DNA from: Haloplanus sp. HW8-1
Lineage (GTDB): Archaea; Halobacteriota; Halobacteria; Halobacteriales; Haloferacaceae
Reading direction: 5' to 3'
Length of the DNA: 64,000 bases
Assembly (NCBI RefSeq): GCF_023703795.1
Contig: NZ_CP098518.1
Span: 3,038,001 to 3,102,000 of the forward strand
The notes beneath the pieces were generated by a model that saw nothing but the letters and a program-made list of their open reading frames with translations, was not told the origin of the DNA and made no database searches. How positions within the stretch are numbered: the stretch's first letter is position 1; the number at the start of each line of letters is the position of its first letter. Made by a program: the position numbers and the translations under genes. This document shows, one piece after another, positions 54,653 to 63,185 of this stretch.

Positions 54653-54904
54653 CCGGTCGAGAGGGAGAGACGCCGCCGTCCCGTCTGCGAGTAGGCTCAC
54701 GCTCGCAGAACGCCGGACGATCACATGAGTGTAACTAAGAGGACTATATGCCACTACGAAGCCCTCTCGAGTTGCGGGGGAGCGGCGTCCGACACCACGG
54801 ACCGAGGGGCCGTCCCGGTGCGACGCGGGACGCGCCGCCGCCCGTGCAAGGCACACCGACCGGCGAGGTTAAGCCTCTTTATCCCTCGTGACCCAGCGTC
54901 GGCC

Positions 54905-55015
54905 GTGACATCGACTTGGGACGACCTCTTTGCGCGCGCCGACGACTACGACCGGACCGAGGCCGACGTCATCGACGCCCTCCGTCGCCACCGTACGGCC
55001 GCCGACGATGATTGA
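54905..55015 (+). CDS. 36-aa small protein overlapping a PIN-like gene
   Basis: 36 aa from a GTG at 54905, acidic and helical (TSTWDDLFARADDYDRTEAD then VIDALRRHRTAADDD). It lies in the haloarchaeal codon pattern and its last 8 bases overlap the start of the PIN-like gene (ATGATTGA), giving tight coupling. A TATA-like CTCTTTATCC at 54872-54881 precedes it by about 25-30 nt. Its size and position resemble a small antitoxin, but no antitoxin family is recognised. Confidence 0.6.
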   Translation: MTSTWDDLFARADDYDRTEADVIDALRRHRTAADDD

Positions 55016-55478
55016 CCCCGCGCCGACGCGGGTCGTCGCCGGCGCCGACGTCCTCGCGGCGGACGTCCTCGTCGGCGACCCCTCGCGAGCGGCGCTCGAT
55101 CACGTCCGCGAACACTCGTGGATGACCCTCGTCGCGGGCGACCCTCTCCTCGACGACGCCGAGGCCGTAATCGCCGACCTCGGCGACGAACGGCTGGCGG
55201 CGGACTGGCGCGTCCGCGCCGCCGAGGCCTGCGAACTCGTCGACCATCCCCCCGAGGACCACCCGGCGCTCGCGGCCGCCTACCGCGGCGGTGCGATGCA
55301 CGTGTTGACCCTCGACGAGTCGCTGCTGTCGGCGTCGGCGGGGGCAGCCATCCGCGGACGAGTCGAGGCGAGCGTTCGCCACCCGCGGGCCTTCGCGACG
55401 CTTTTCGACGCCGAGAGCCTCTATCGCGAGGCCGTCGGCGGGGCGTATCCGGGGCCGGACCGCGATTCGCGAGACTAG
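55008..55478 (+). CDS. PIN-like domain protein (DUF7384-like)
   Basis: 156 aa. The pattern V-V-A-G-A-D-V-L-A-A-D-V-L at the start and H-V-L-T-L-D-E-S-L-L near residue 99 fits a PIN-like fold, whose acidic residues (Asp14, Asp near 102, further C-terminal Asp/Glu) would bind metal. I recall related haloarchaeal proteins as DUF7384. PIN proteins are often RNases in toxin pairs or rRNA processing. It starts within the 36-aa ORF and ends with a 4-bp overlap with the convergent RdgB gene. Confidence 0.65.
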   Translation: MIDPAPTRVVAGADVLAADVLVGDPSRAALDHVREHSWMTLVAGDPLLDDAEAVIADLGDERLAADWRVRAAEACELVDHPPEDHPALAAAYRGGAMHVLTLDESLLSASAGAAIRGRVEASVRHPRAFATLFDAESLYREAVGGAYPGPDRDSRD

Positions 55479-56110
55479 CGGTTCGGATACCACTCCGCGA
55501 ACTTCTCCAAGGCGCGGCCGCGGTGGGAGACGGCGTTTTTCTTCGCGGGCCCCATCTCCGCGAAGGTCGTTCCGTCGTACTCGAACACGGGATCGTAGCC
55601 GAAGCCCTCGTCGCCGCGCGGGTCGACGAGGCGCCCGCGGACCGAGCCCACGAAGAGTTTGACCGGGAGGTCGTCGGCATCCTCGTCCTCGTCCTCGTCG
55701 GCCGCCGCGGCCGCGGCCCGTTCCCCGCGGTCGATGGGGTCGGGGCTGGCGTCGAAGGGGTCGCCGTCGCAGTACGCGAGGACACACCGGAAGGCGGCCC
55801 GTGCCGGGTCGGGATCCGCCGCCTCGCGGGCGAGGGCGCTCACGCGCTCGATCCCGAGTTTCTCCTCGGCGTACGCGGTGTAGGGGCCGGGAAAGCCGTC
55901 GAGGGCGTCGACGAACAGGCCGGCGTCGTCGACGAGGACCGGCCCGTCGGCGTGGCGGTACGCCTCGCGGGCGCCGCGGGCGGCGATCGGTTCGAGGGTC
56001 GGCGCCTGGATCTCGGCGTAGTCGAACTCGAGCTGGGCGACCGAGCCGTCGTCGAGATACTCCCGGACCTCCCGGACCTTCCCCGGGTTGGTCGTGACGT
56101 AGTTGAGCAT
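55475..56110 (-). CDS. rdgB: XTP/dITP diphosphatase (Ham1/RdgB family)
   Basis: 211 aa. The family's opening T-T-N-P-G-K-V-R-E at residues 6-14, active-site [11 protein letters not shown] near 62, [14 protein letters not shown] and S-H-R-G-R-A are all present. It removes deaminated purine nucleotides from the pool. An acidic insert (~125-150, many Asp/Glu/Ala) lies between two core strands, a halophilic elaboration. Divergent from the aIF2-gamma gene. Confidence 0.93.
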   Translation of the reverse strand: MLNYVTTNPGKVREVREYLDDGSVAQLEFDYAEIQAPTLEPIAARGAREAYRHADGPVLVDDAGLFVDALDGFPGPYTAYAEEKLGIERVSALAREAADPDPARAAFRCVLAYCDGDPFDASPDPIDRGERAAAAAADEDEDEDADDLPVKLFVGSVRGRLVDPRGDEGFGYDPVFEYDGTTFAEMGPAKKNAVSHRGRALEKFAEWYPNR

Positions 56111-56216
56111 ACCGACGGTGGGATCGGTCGTGGCAAAGAGGCGTCGGTCCGCTCCGCGCCGGAGAACAGCAACTTTATCACCGGCAGGGAGCGAAATTCC
56201 TCCAAGATTACTCTCA

Positions 56217-57449
56217 ATGGCGACGGAAACACATCAGCAACCGGAGGTGAACATCGGTCTCGTAGGCCACGTGGACCACGGCAAGACGACGTTGGTCCAG
56301 GCCCTCAGCGGATCGTGGACGGACCAACACTCCGAGGAGATGAAACGCGGTATCTCCATCCGACTCGGATACGCGGACGCGACGTTCCGTCGGTGTCCTG
56401 GCGTCGACGAACCGGAGTGTTACACCGTCGACGAGACCTGTCCCGACGGCTCGGAAAGCGAGGTCCTGCGGACGGTCTCGTTCGTCGATGCGCCCGGCCA
56501 CGAGACGCTGATGGCGACCATGCTCTCGGGGGCCGCGCTCATGGACGGCGCGGTGCTCGTCGTGAGCGCGACCGAACCGGTCCCGCAAGCCCAGACCGAG
56601 GAGCACCTGATGGCGCTCGACATCATCGGCGTCGAGAACATCGTCATCGCCCAGAACAAGATCGACCTCGTCGATCGCGAGCAGGCGGTCCGTAACCACC
56701 AACAGATCGAGGAGTTCGTCGAGGGCACCGTCGCCGAGGACGCTCCTATCGTCCCCATCAGCGCCCAGCAGGAGGTCAACATGGACCTCCTCATCGACGC
56801 CGTCGAGCGGGAGATCCCCACGCCCGACCGCGAGGAGACCGACGCCGCACGGATGTTCGTCGCGCGGAGCTTCGACATCAATCGCCCGGGGACGACGTGG
56901 GGCGACCTCAAGGGTGGTGTCGTCGGCGGGAGCCTCGTCGACGGGACGCTCGAAGCGGGCGAAGAGATCGAACTTCGACCGGGCCGCGAGGTCGACGAGG
57001 AAGGCCAGACCGAGTGGCGGCCCATCACGACCGAGGTGCGATCGCTCCAGGCGGGCAGCCAGTCGGTCGGCGTAGCCCGCCCCGGCGGCCTCTTGGGCGT
57101 CGGTACCGGGCTCGACCCGTCGCTGACGAAAGGCGACGCGCTCGCGGGCCAGGTCGCCGGCGACCCGGGGACGCTCCCGCCGACCCGCGAGGCCTTCGAG
57201 ATGGACGTCGAACTGCTGGATCGCGTCGTCGGCGAGGACGGCGACGAGATCGAGGAGATCTCGACGGGCGAACCCCTGATGCTCACCGTCGGCACCGCGA
57301 CGACCGTCGGGGCCGTGAGCAGCGCGCGCTCCGGCGAATGTGAGGTATCGCTGAAACGTCCCGTCTGTGCCGAGTCGGGGTCGAAGATCGCCATCAACCG
57401 CCGCGTCGGGGCCCGCTGGCGGCTCATCGGCATCGGCACGCTCAAGTGA
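56217..57449 (+). CDS. eif2g: Translation initiation factor aIF2 gamma subunit
   Basis: 410 aa GTPase. G1 [10 protein letters not shown] near residue 17, G3 D-A-P-G-H-E, G4 N-K-I-D-L. The zinc-knuckle region has R-C-P-G and E-C-Y then C-P (Cys pairs at ~60-77). Domains II and III follow to the end, L-I-G-I-G-T-L-K. It carries initiator Met-tRNA to the small subunit with aIF2 alpha and beta, which are not in this window. A TATA-like ACTTTATCA lies about 40 nt upstream. First gene of a tightly packed cluster. Confidence 0.97.
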   Translation: MATETHQQPEVNIGLVGHVDHGKTTLVQALSGSWTDQHSEEMKRGISIRLGYADATFRRCPGVDEPECYTVDETCPDGSESEVLRTVSFVDAPGHETLMATMLSGAALMDGAVLVVSATEPVPQAQTEEHLMALDIIGVENIVIAQNKIDLVDREQAVRNHQQIEEFVEGTVAEDAPIVPISAQQEVNMDLLIDAVEREIPTPDREETDAARMFVARSFDINRPGTTWGDLKGGVVGGSLVDGTLEAGEEIELRPGREVDEEGQTEWRPITTEVRSLQAGSQSVGVARPGGLLGVGTGLDPSLTKGDALAGQVAGDPGTLPPTREAFEMDVELLDRVVGEDGDEIEEISTGEPLMLTVGTATTVGAVSSARSGECEVSLKRPVCAESGSKIAINRRVGARWRLIGIGTLK

Positions 57450-57838
57450 CAGGGCCACCCGTCGCCATGGACACCAGTGCGCTCATGATGCCGGTCGAAT
57501 GCGACGTGCGGGTGTTCGACGAACTCGACCGCCTCCTCGGCGACGTCGAGTTCGTGACGCCAGCCGCGGTGATCGCGGAACTGGAGTCCCTGTCGGTGGG
57601 CGCGGGCGCGGGCGAGGAGGCGACGGCCGCCAGCGTCGGCCGGGATCTGGCGGAGCGCTGTCGCGTGGTGGAGACGGACGTATCGCACGCAGACGACGCG
57701 CTCGTCGAACTCGCCGACCGGGGCGAGTGCGAGTACGTCGTGACGAACGACGGTCCCCTTCGTGACCGGCTGCTCGAACGTGGCGTTCGGGTGATCGGTT
57801 TAAGGGGTCGGAACACACTGAACATAACACAACCTTAG
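57446..57838 (+). CDS. PIN-domain protein linked to aIF2 gamma
   Basis: 130 aa from a GTG that overlaps the aIF2-gamma stop by 3 bases; an internal ATG at 57467 (MDTSALMMP) is possible. PIN motifs: D-T-S-A-L-M near residue 9, E-L-E-S-L near 45, D-A-L-V-E-L near 88 and V-T-N-D-G-P-L near 99. It resembles the Fcf1/UTP24-like archaeal PIN proteins suspected in rRNA processing. The position between aIF2-gamma and rpo7 recurs in haloarchaea and argues for a housekeeping role, not a toxin. Confidence 0.88.
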   Translation: MTGPPVAMDTSALMMPVECDVRVFDELDRLLGDVEFVTPAAVIAELESLSVGAGAGEEATAASVGRDLAERCRVVETDVSHADDALVELADRGECEYVVTNDGPLRDRLLERGVRVIGLRGRNTLNITQP

Positions 57839-57839
57839 C

Positions 57840-58412
57840 ATGTACAAACGGGTACGACTCAAGGACACGGTCGAGGTGCCCCCGCGGCACCTCGCCGACG
57901 TGACGCCCGAGCGGGTCAAGCGCCTGCTCCAGGACAAACTCGAAGGTCGGATGGACGAGGAGGTGGGGAGCGTCGTGAGCGTCATCAAGGTTCACGACAT
58001 CGGTGACGGCGCCGTGTTGCCCAACCGCCCCGGGGTCTACTACGAGGCCGACTTCGACGCCATCACCTTCGATCCACAGATGCAGGAGGTCGTCGACGGC
58101 ACCGTCGTCGAGGTCGTGGAGTTCGGCGCCTTCGTCGGGATCGGTCCCGTCGACGGCCTGCTCCACGTCTCACAGATCTCCGACGAATATCTCGCCTACG
58201 ATGGCGAGAACCAGCAACTCGCCTCGACCGAGACCAACCGCACCCTCGGCGTCGGCGACGAGGTCCGGGTTCGCATCGTCACCAAGAGCGTCGACGAGCG
58301 CAACCCCCGGGACAGCAAGATCGGGCTGACGGCGAAACAGCCGGGGCTCGGCAAACACGGCTGGCTCGAGGAGGAGCGACAGAAACGCGAGGCACAGATG
58401 GAGGGTAACTGA
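57840..58412 (+). CDS. rpo7: RNA polymerase subunit Rpo7 (RpoE')
   Basis: 190 aa. The N-terminal RNP-like domain (YKRVRLKDTVEVPPRHL) and C-terminal S1-type OB domain (~82-160, with G-T-V-V-E-V-V-E-F-G-A-F-V and H-V-S-Q-I-S-D) are those of archaeal Rpo7, which forms the stalk with Rpo4 and binds nascent RNA. Its TGA overlaps the spt4 ATG by one base. Confidence 0.97.
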   Translation: MYKRVRLKDTVEVPPRHLADVTPERVKRLLQDKLEGRMDEEVGSVVSVIKVHDIGDGAVLPNRPGVYYEADFDAITFDPQMQEVVDGTVVEVVEFGAFVGIGPVDGLLHVSQISDEYLAYDGENQQLASTETNRTLGVGDEVRVRIVTKSVDERNPRDSKIGLTAKQPGLGKHGWLEEERQKREAQMEGN

Positions 58413-58609
58413 TGGCCGAGGACCGCCTCGCCTGCCGTGAGTGTCACTTCATCAACGACCCCGACACGCAGACCTGCGCGAACTGCGGGTCGTCGAGCCT
58501 CACGGAGGACTGGGCGGGCTACGTCATCATCACCCACCCCGAGCGCTCGGAGGTCGCCGAGGAGATGAACGTCTCCGAAGCCGGCGGGTACGCGCTGAAG
58601 GTCCGCTGA
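58412..58609 (+). CDS. spt4: Transcription elongation factor Spt4 (RpoE'')
   Basis: 65 aa. Four-cysteine zinc finger C-R-E-C-(x)n-C-A-N-C-G, followed by S-S-S-L-T-E-D-W-A-G-Y-V-I-I, is typical of Spt4. It pairs with Spt5 to keep RNA polymerase processive. One-base overlap with rpo7 at the start. Confidence 0.96.
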   Translation: MAEDRLACRECHFINDPDTQTCANCGSSSLTEDWAGYVIITHPERSEVAEEMNVSEAGGYALKVR

Positions 58610-58611
58610 CC

Positions 58612-59154
58612 GTGCTCGAACTCCCGGACGACCTTCGCGGGGCGTTCAAGGAGCCGCTGGGCCGGGTGTTCACCGATCCTCGGGCGCTTCTCGCCGCCGA
58701 CGGCGCCGGCGACCCACTCGTCGCGGTCGGCGACGTGGTCACCGCCCACCTCGTCGACGCCGGCCGGCGGCCGGACGTGGCCGTGATCGACGGCAAGACC
58801 GAACGCCACGCCGTCGACGATGAGGTGGCGCGGGTTCTCCCGAAGCCGGACGTCGAGGTGACGAACCCGGCGGCGACGCTCTCCCGGGACCTGCTGTCGG
58901 CGCTCGTGACCGCCCTCGACGACGGCCCGACCGTCATCGGCGTCGACGGCGAGGAGGACTTGGCGACGCTCCCGGCCGTCCTCGCGACGCCGCTCGGCGG
59001 CGCCGTCGTCTACGGACAACCCGGTGAGGGGATGGTGCTCGTCCCCGTCACCGACGAGTCGCGAGCGACCGCTCGCGACCTGCTCTCGCGGATGACTGGC
59101 GACGTCGACGCCGCCCTCGCGCTCCTCGCCGACGGGGATTCGGGCGCTTCGTAA
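58612..59154 (+). CDS. GTP-dependent dephospho-CoA kinase (DUF359)
   Basis: 180 aa from a GTG two bases after the spt4 stop. It has P-L-G-R-V-F near residue 15, V-G-D-V-V-T near 39, V-I-D-G-K-T-E-R near 58, G-V-D-G-E-E-D-L near 112 and Y-G-Q-P-G-E-G-M near 139. These match DUF359, shown in archaea to phosphorylate dephospho-CoA with GTP, the last step of coenzyme A synthesis. The Asp/Glu cluster provides metal ligands. Confidence 0.9.
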   Translation: MLELPDDLRGAFKEPLGRVFTDPRALLAADGAGDPLVAVGDVVTAHLVDAGRRPDVAVIDGKTERHAVDDEVARVLPKPDVEVTNPAATLSRDLLSALVTALDDGPTVIGVDGEEDLATLPAVLATPLGGAVVYGQPGEGMVLVPVTDESRATARDLLSRMTGDVDAALALLADGDSGAS

Positions 59155-59195
59155 TCCTTTTGTCCGGTTCGAGACCACGTATGGGTAACTGAACG

Positions 59196-59522
59196 ATGGA
59201 TATCGATATCATCGAGGAAGACGAGAACCCCATGTTGCACCGCACGGACGTGCGTTTCCGGATCACTCACGAGGACGCGACCCCCTCCCGTCTCTCGGTT
59301 CGAGACAGTCTCGCGGCCAAACTCAACAAGGACTCCGCGGAGGTCGTCGTCCACGAACTCGACACGAAGTTCGGGATGCGCAAGACCATCGGCTACGCCA
59401 AGGTGTACGAGAGTCCGGACCACGCCCGCGACGTGGAACAGGACCACATGCTCGACCGGAACAAGATCAGTCCCGACGCCGAGGACGCCGAGGACGCCGA
59501 AGCGGACGCCGAAGAAGCGTAG
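59196..59522 (+). CDS. rps24e: Ribosomal protein eS24
   Basis: 108 aa. It begins MDIDIIEEDENPMLHRTDV, contains F-G-M-R-K-T-I-G-Y-A-K-V-Y (eS24 signature) and ends in an acidic tail with repeated E-D-A. In other haloarchaea the small eS31 gene rps27ae usually follows; here the kae1 start is only six bases after the stop, so eS31 is not encoded at this place. Confidence 0.96.
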   Translation: MDIDIIEEDENPMLHRTDVRFRITHEDATPSRLSVRDSLAAKLNKDSAEVVVHELDTKFGMRKTIGYAKVYESPDHARDVEQDHMLDRNKISPDAEDAEDAEADAEEA

Positions 59523-59528
59523 CGGTCG

Positions 59529-61130
59529 ATGCGGATTCTCGGCATCGAGGGGACGGCGTGGGCGGCCAGCGCCGCGGTCTTCGCGTACGACCCCGACGAC
59601 CCCACGCCCCTCGACGCCACCAATCCCGTGATCGAAACCGACGCCTACCAGCCCGAGAGCGGCGGCATTCACCCGCGCGAGGCAGCCGAACACATGGGCG
59701 AGGCCATCCCCACCGTGATCGAGACGGCCCTCGACGCCGCCGACGGGCCCATCGACGCCGTCGCCTTCTCCCGTGGGCCGGGACTCGGTCCTTGTCTGCG
59801 CATCGTCGGCACGGCCGCCCGCGCCCTCGCGGGGACGCTCGACGTGCCCCTCGTCGGCGTCAACCACATGGTCGCACACCTCGAGATCGGGCGCCACGGT
59901 GCTGGCTTCGACTCTCCGGTCTGTCTCAACGCCAGCGGTGCCAACGCCCACCTCCTGGGGTATCACGACGGGCGGTACCGCGTCCTCGGCGAGACGATGG
60001 ACACCGGTGTCGGCAACGCCATCGACAAGTTCACCCGGCACGTCGGCTGGTCACATCCCGGCGGACCGAAAGTCGAGGCGGCGGCCGCGGACGGCGAGTA
60101 CGTCGACCTGCCCTACGTCGTCAAGGGGATGGACTTCTCATTCTCGGGGCTCATGAGCGCCGCCAAGGACGCTTACGACGAGGGGACGCCCGTCGAGGAC
60201 GTCTGTTTCTCCCTCCAAGAGACGATCTTCGCCATGCTGACCGAGGTGGCCGAGCGCGCCCTCTCGCTGACCGGGTCGACCGAACTCGTCCTCGGCGGTG
60301 GCGTGGGACAGAACGAGCGCTTGCGGGAGATGCTGTCGACGATGTGTGCCGACCGCGGCGCCGCGTTCTACGCCCCCGCGGCCCGATATCTCCGGGACAA
60401 CGCCGGCATGATCGCCGTCCTCGGAGCGAAGATGTGCGCGGCCGGCGAGACGATCACCGTCGGGGAGTCGGCGGTCGACCCGAACTTTCGGCCGGACGAG
60501 GTGGCCGTCGCGTGGCGGAGCGACGAGTCGGTCGCCATCGATCCCGTCGAGACGACGGAGCGACAGGGCGCCGAAGCCGTCGTCACGGTCGAGGCGGATC
60601 GCGTGATCAAGCGTCGCCTGCCGAAAGCCTACCGGCATCCCGCTCTCGACGCGCGACTCCGTCGGGAGCGCACGGTCGCCGAGGCTCGCCTGACGAGCGA
60701 GGCACGGCGCCGGGGCGTCCCGACGCCGGTCGTGCGTGACGTCGACGTCGCCGAGGCGACGCTCACCCTCGACCGGATCGGCGACCGTGACCTCGCTGCC
60801 GCGCTCACACCCGCCCGTGCCCGGGTCGTCGGCGCCCATCTCGCGACTCTCCACGACGTCGGCATCGTCCACGGCGATCCGACGGTGCGGAACGTCCGGA
60901 TCGGCGGGGGCCGGTGCTACCTGATCGACTTCGGCCTCGGCTACCACAGCGGCCACGTCGAGGACCACGCGATGGACTGTCACGTCTTCGAAGGGAGCGT
61001 TCGTGGGACGGTCGCGGCGGCGGACGCAGAGAACGCCCTGTCGGCGTTCGAAGCGGGGTACGCCGAGGCGGGCGACGGAGCGGTTCTCTCACGACTCCGG
61101 GAGGTCGAGGGTCGTGGTCGGTACCAGTGA
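59529..61130 (+). CDS. kae1: Kae1-Bud32 fusion, KEOPS tRNA t6A modification
   Basis: 533 aa. Residues ~1-325 are Kae1/TsaD: G-I-E-G-T-A at the start, metal site N-H-M-V-A-H-L-E-I, and NASGANAHLLGY. Residues ~335-533 are the Bud32 atypical kinase: V-I-K-R-R-L-P-K, R-R-E-R-T-V-A-E-A-R-L, catalytic H-G-D-P-T-V-R-N and L-I-D-F-G-L-G. The protein makes threonylcarbamoyl-adenosine at A37 of ANN-decoding tRNAs with the other KEOPS subunits, absent here. Final gene of the cluster. Confidence 0.96.
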   Translation: MRILGIEGTAWAASAAVFAYDPDDPTPLDATNPVIETDAYQPESGGIHPREAAEHMGEAIPTVIETALDAADGPIDAVAFSRGPGLGPCLRIVGTAARALAGTLDVPLVGVNHMVAHLEIGRHGAGFDSPVCLNASGANAHLLGYHDGRYRVLGETMDTGVGNAIDKFTRHVGWSHPGGPKVEAAAADGEYVDLPYVVKGMDFSFSGLMSAAKDAYDEGTPVEDVCFSLQETIFAMLTEVAERALSLTGSTELVLGGGVGQNERLREMLSTMCADRGAAFYAPAARYLRDNAGMIAVLGAKMCAAGETITVGESAVDPNFRPDEVAVAWRSDESVAIDPVETTERQGAEAVVTVEADRVIKRRLPKAYRHPALDARLRRERTVAEARLTSEARRRGVPTPVVRDVDVAEATLTLDRIGDRDLAAALTPARARVVGAHLATLHDVGIVHGDPTVRNVRIGGGRCYLIDFGLGYHSGHVEDHAMDCHVFEGSVRGTVAAADAENALSAFEAGYAEAGDGAVLSRLREVEGRGRYQ

Positions 61131-61445
61131 TCAGCAGTCGGAGTCCGCCGAGGGGCGGCCGCCGAGCAGCGTCGTCCACGTCGACCAGTAGTCCGTCCAG
61201 GTGTCGACACACCGGTCGAGCGAGGACGCGGCGCTTGTCGGCTGTGGCTCCGGGGCACGCCGCTCGTCCACGACCGATCTGCAGTCGGGACAGCGGACGC
61301 AGCGGTGTCCGGCGACGGTTCGCTCGTCCCAGTCGCCGTCGAGTGGACTGGCGTGTCCACAGTCGGGGCAAAACAGCGTCGCCTTGCGGCCCTCACTCTC
61401 CCGAGGAGACGACCGGGAGGGGGTGACAGCGGAGGTGTGTTCCAT
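61131..61445 (-). CDS. Small haloarchaeal zinc-finger protein
   Basis: 104 aa from MEHTSAVTP. Two C-P-D-C motifs, F-C-P-D-C-G and R-C-P-D-C-R-S, can hold one zinc in a ribbon. The C-terminal part is Trp/Ser-rich (TWTDYWSTW). No function known. Its stop codon lies one base past the kae1 stop on the opposite strand. Confidence 0.6.
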   Translation of the reverse strand: MEHTSAVTPSRSSPRESEGRKATLFCPDCGHASPLDGDWDERTVAGHRCVRCPDCRSVVDERRAPEPQPTSAASSLDRCVDTWTDYWSTWTTLLGGRPSADSDC

Positions 61446-61652
61446 GGAGATGACGTACGTGCCCAGAAGGGATAATTCTGGCGTCACAGCGTTCAGAACG
61501 GACGATAGTGAACGATTCGGGATGCGGAATCGTCGCCGGACTGCCGCCGCGTCCGCCGCCCCGTCGACGCCCCTGCGACCCGGTGGCCGTGGCAGGGTCA
61601 TCCCCGCTCCCGAGCCGAAACGATTTATCCCGGGGAACCGTACCATCCCCCC

Positions 61653-61937
61653 ATGGTCGACAAACCGCAGTCCGGTTCGATTCTCGGTATCCCGTACAAC
61701 TTCGAACGCCCGAGCCTCGGGCGCCTGCTCTCCGCACACTGGAAACCCGGCGAGGGGATGGTCGTCGAGAAGCCCTTCGGCATCGGCTACACCCTGAACC
61801 TGGCGAACTGGCGGTCCTGGCTCGTCGTCCTCGTCGCCGGCGTTCTCCTCTGGCAGGAGAACGACGGCGGCCTGACTCCGGACGCGGACGCCGACGGCGG
61901 CGACGACGACCCCGTGGAAGTCGTCGTGGACGACTGA
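61653..61937 (+). CDS. DUF5808 domain protein
   Basis: 94 aa. It begins with S-I-L-G-I-P-Y-N-F-E-R-P-S, which I associate with DUF5808. One membrane helix at about residues 52-68 (WLVVLVAGVLLW) precedes an acidic tail, so it is membrane-anchored with a short basic/aromatic domain on one side. A TATA-like GATTTATC at 61622-61629 is 24-31 nt before the ATG, consistent with a leaderless mRNA. Function unknown. Confidence 0.75.
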   Translation: MVDKPQSGSILGIPYNFERPSLGRLLSAHWKPGEGMVVEKPFGIGYTLNLANWRSWLVVLVAGVLLWQENDGGLTPDADADGGDDDPVEVVVDD

Positions 61938-61948
61938 TAACGGGCGTG

Positions 61949-62947
61949 GTGACGGAGTACGCGTTCGAACTGGCGCTGTGTTCCCACCTCGAAGACCGTC
62001 GTGAGTGGGTGCTTGGCCGCCAGCTCGGCGCCGCCGTCGCCGATCCCGGATCTCGCGTCGTCGACGTCTGTGCTGTGGTCCCCGGCCCGGCGTTCGACCA
62101 CCGCACGGCCATCACGAGCGAGACGATCCCACCGCGAGCGATCGAGAGCGACGTGGGTCCCGGCCGGGCGGTCGATCCCGTCGACGCCTTCGACTGCTCG
62201 CCGGACGCCGCCCGCCGCGCCGCCGACCGCGCGGTCGAGGTGGACTTTTTCGAGGCGGAGCGACGCGGAAGTCGCCGGTACGTCCGCCAGACGACCCGCT
62301 ATCCCGACTGGATCGGCCGGCTGATCGGCATCGAGAACAAACCCGACCTCGGCCGGCCGGGGGAGCTGGAGTGGCAGTTGCGCCGCGACGTCAGCCTCGG
62401 CCTCTTCGACGCCGTCGTCCTCGCCACCGAGAGCTACGTCACCGGCGCGCACCTGAACCGGATCCCAGAGGCCGTCGGAGTCTGGCGATTCTGCGGAAGC
62501 GGGGAGCCACGACCTGCGGACACCCTGGCACGGTCCGACGACGGAGAGTTCACGGTCGTCCGGGAGCCGACGCCGCTCGCACCCGACGAACCGGGCATCG
62601 AGCCCCTCGACGAGCGGCCGCTCCGGACGGACGTGGTCGTCGTCCCGCCGGCCGAGAAGGCCCGAAAACGGCGGGCGATCGCCGAACGCGCCTACGGCAA
62701 GGGGTGGCGTCCCCGGTCGTATCCGCCGTGTGCGTCGATGTGCCCGACCGACGACGGGCGGCCCTACTGTGCGGCGTTCGATCGGGTCGTCGATCCAGGG
62801 AGCGCGTGTGGCGAGTCGTGTCCGGCCTTCGAGCCGGGTGATCGGCCACCCGTTGACCGCGAGGGGCTACGCGACGCGCGGACGCCGTGGATCGCCGATC
62901 CCGACGGGGTTCGGCGGCGGCAGGCCGGACTCGACCGGTTCACCTGA
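61949..62947 (+). CDS. DUF5787 protein with PD-(D/E)xK-like motif and cysteine cluster
   Basis: 332 aa from a GTG (61949; 61946 also possible), 11 bases after the DUF5808 stop. The start TEYAFELALCSHLEDRREWV suggests DUF5787. Near residue 131, Y-P-D-W-I-G-R-L-I-G-I-E-N-K-P-D-L has the strand-turn-strand look of a PD-(D/E)xK nuclease active site (Asp then E-x-K). Near residues 259-290 five cysteines (C-A-S-M-C, Y-C-A-A-F, C-G-E-S-C-P-A-F) could bind a metal or Fe-S cluster, recalling Cas4-like nucleases. No CRISPR genes lie nearby. Nuclease activity is inference. Confidence 0.7.
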   Translation: MTEYAFELALCSHLEDRREWVLGRQLGAAVADPGSRVVDVCAVVPGPAFDHRTAITSETIPPRAIESDVGPGRAVDPVDAFDCSPDAARRAADRAVEVDFFEAERRGSRRYVRQTTRYPDWIGRLIGIENKPDLGRPGELEWQLRRDVSLGLFDAVVLATESYVTGAHLNRIPEAVGVWRFCGSGEPRPADTLARSDDGEFTVVREPTPLAPDEPGIEPLDERPLRTDVVVVPPAEKARKRRAIAERAYGKGWRPRSYPPCASMCPTDDGRPYCAAFDRVVDPGSACGESCPAFEPGDRPPVDREGLRDARTPWIADPDGVRRRQAGLDRFT

Positions 62948-62970
62948 GGCGCCCGGACTCGCGACGGCTC

Positions 62971-63147
62971 TCAGCGCCGCCCTGCGAGCGCGGTGAGGCC
63001 GGCGACGGCGACGCCGAGGACGAGTCCGACTGCGGCCGCCCGCCGCGGCTCCGGGGCGCCGAGAACGAGTAGGGAGACGGCGATCCAGACGAGCGCCCCC
63101 GCCAGCCCGCTGGCGGCGCCGCGGCCGAGCGTCGAGACGACGGTCAC
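62971..63147 (-). CDS. Small two-span membrane protein, leaderless GTG start
   Basis: 58 aa. Two hydrophobic helices (~10-32 and ~38-55) separated by a short charged turn, EPRR. A TATA-like element ACGTATAACC (reverse strand, centred near 63175) lies about 27 nt upstream of the GTG at 63147, the usual spacing for a leaderless archaeal transcript; this decided the start. A GTG at 63189 is an alternative. Function unknown. Confidence 0.55.
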   Translation of the reverse strand: MTVVSTLGRGAASGLAGALVWIAVSLLVLGAPEPRRAAAVGLVLGVAVAGLTALAGRR

Positions 63148-63185
63148 GGCTGTGACTGTGGCCGACCGCGGGTTATACGTTTTGT

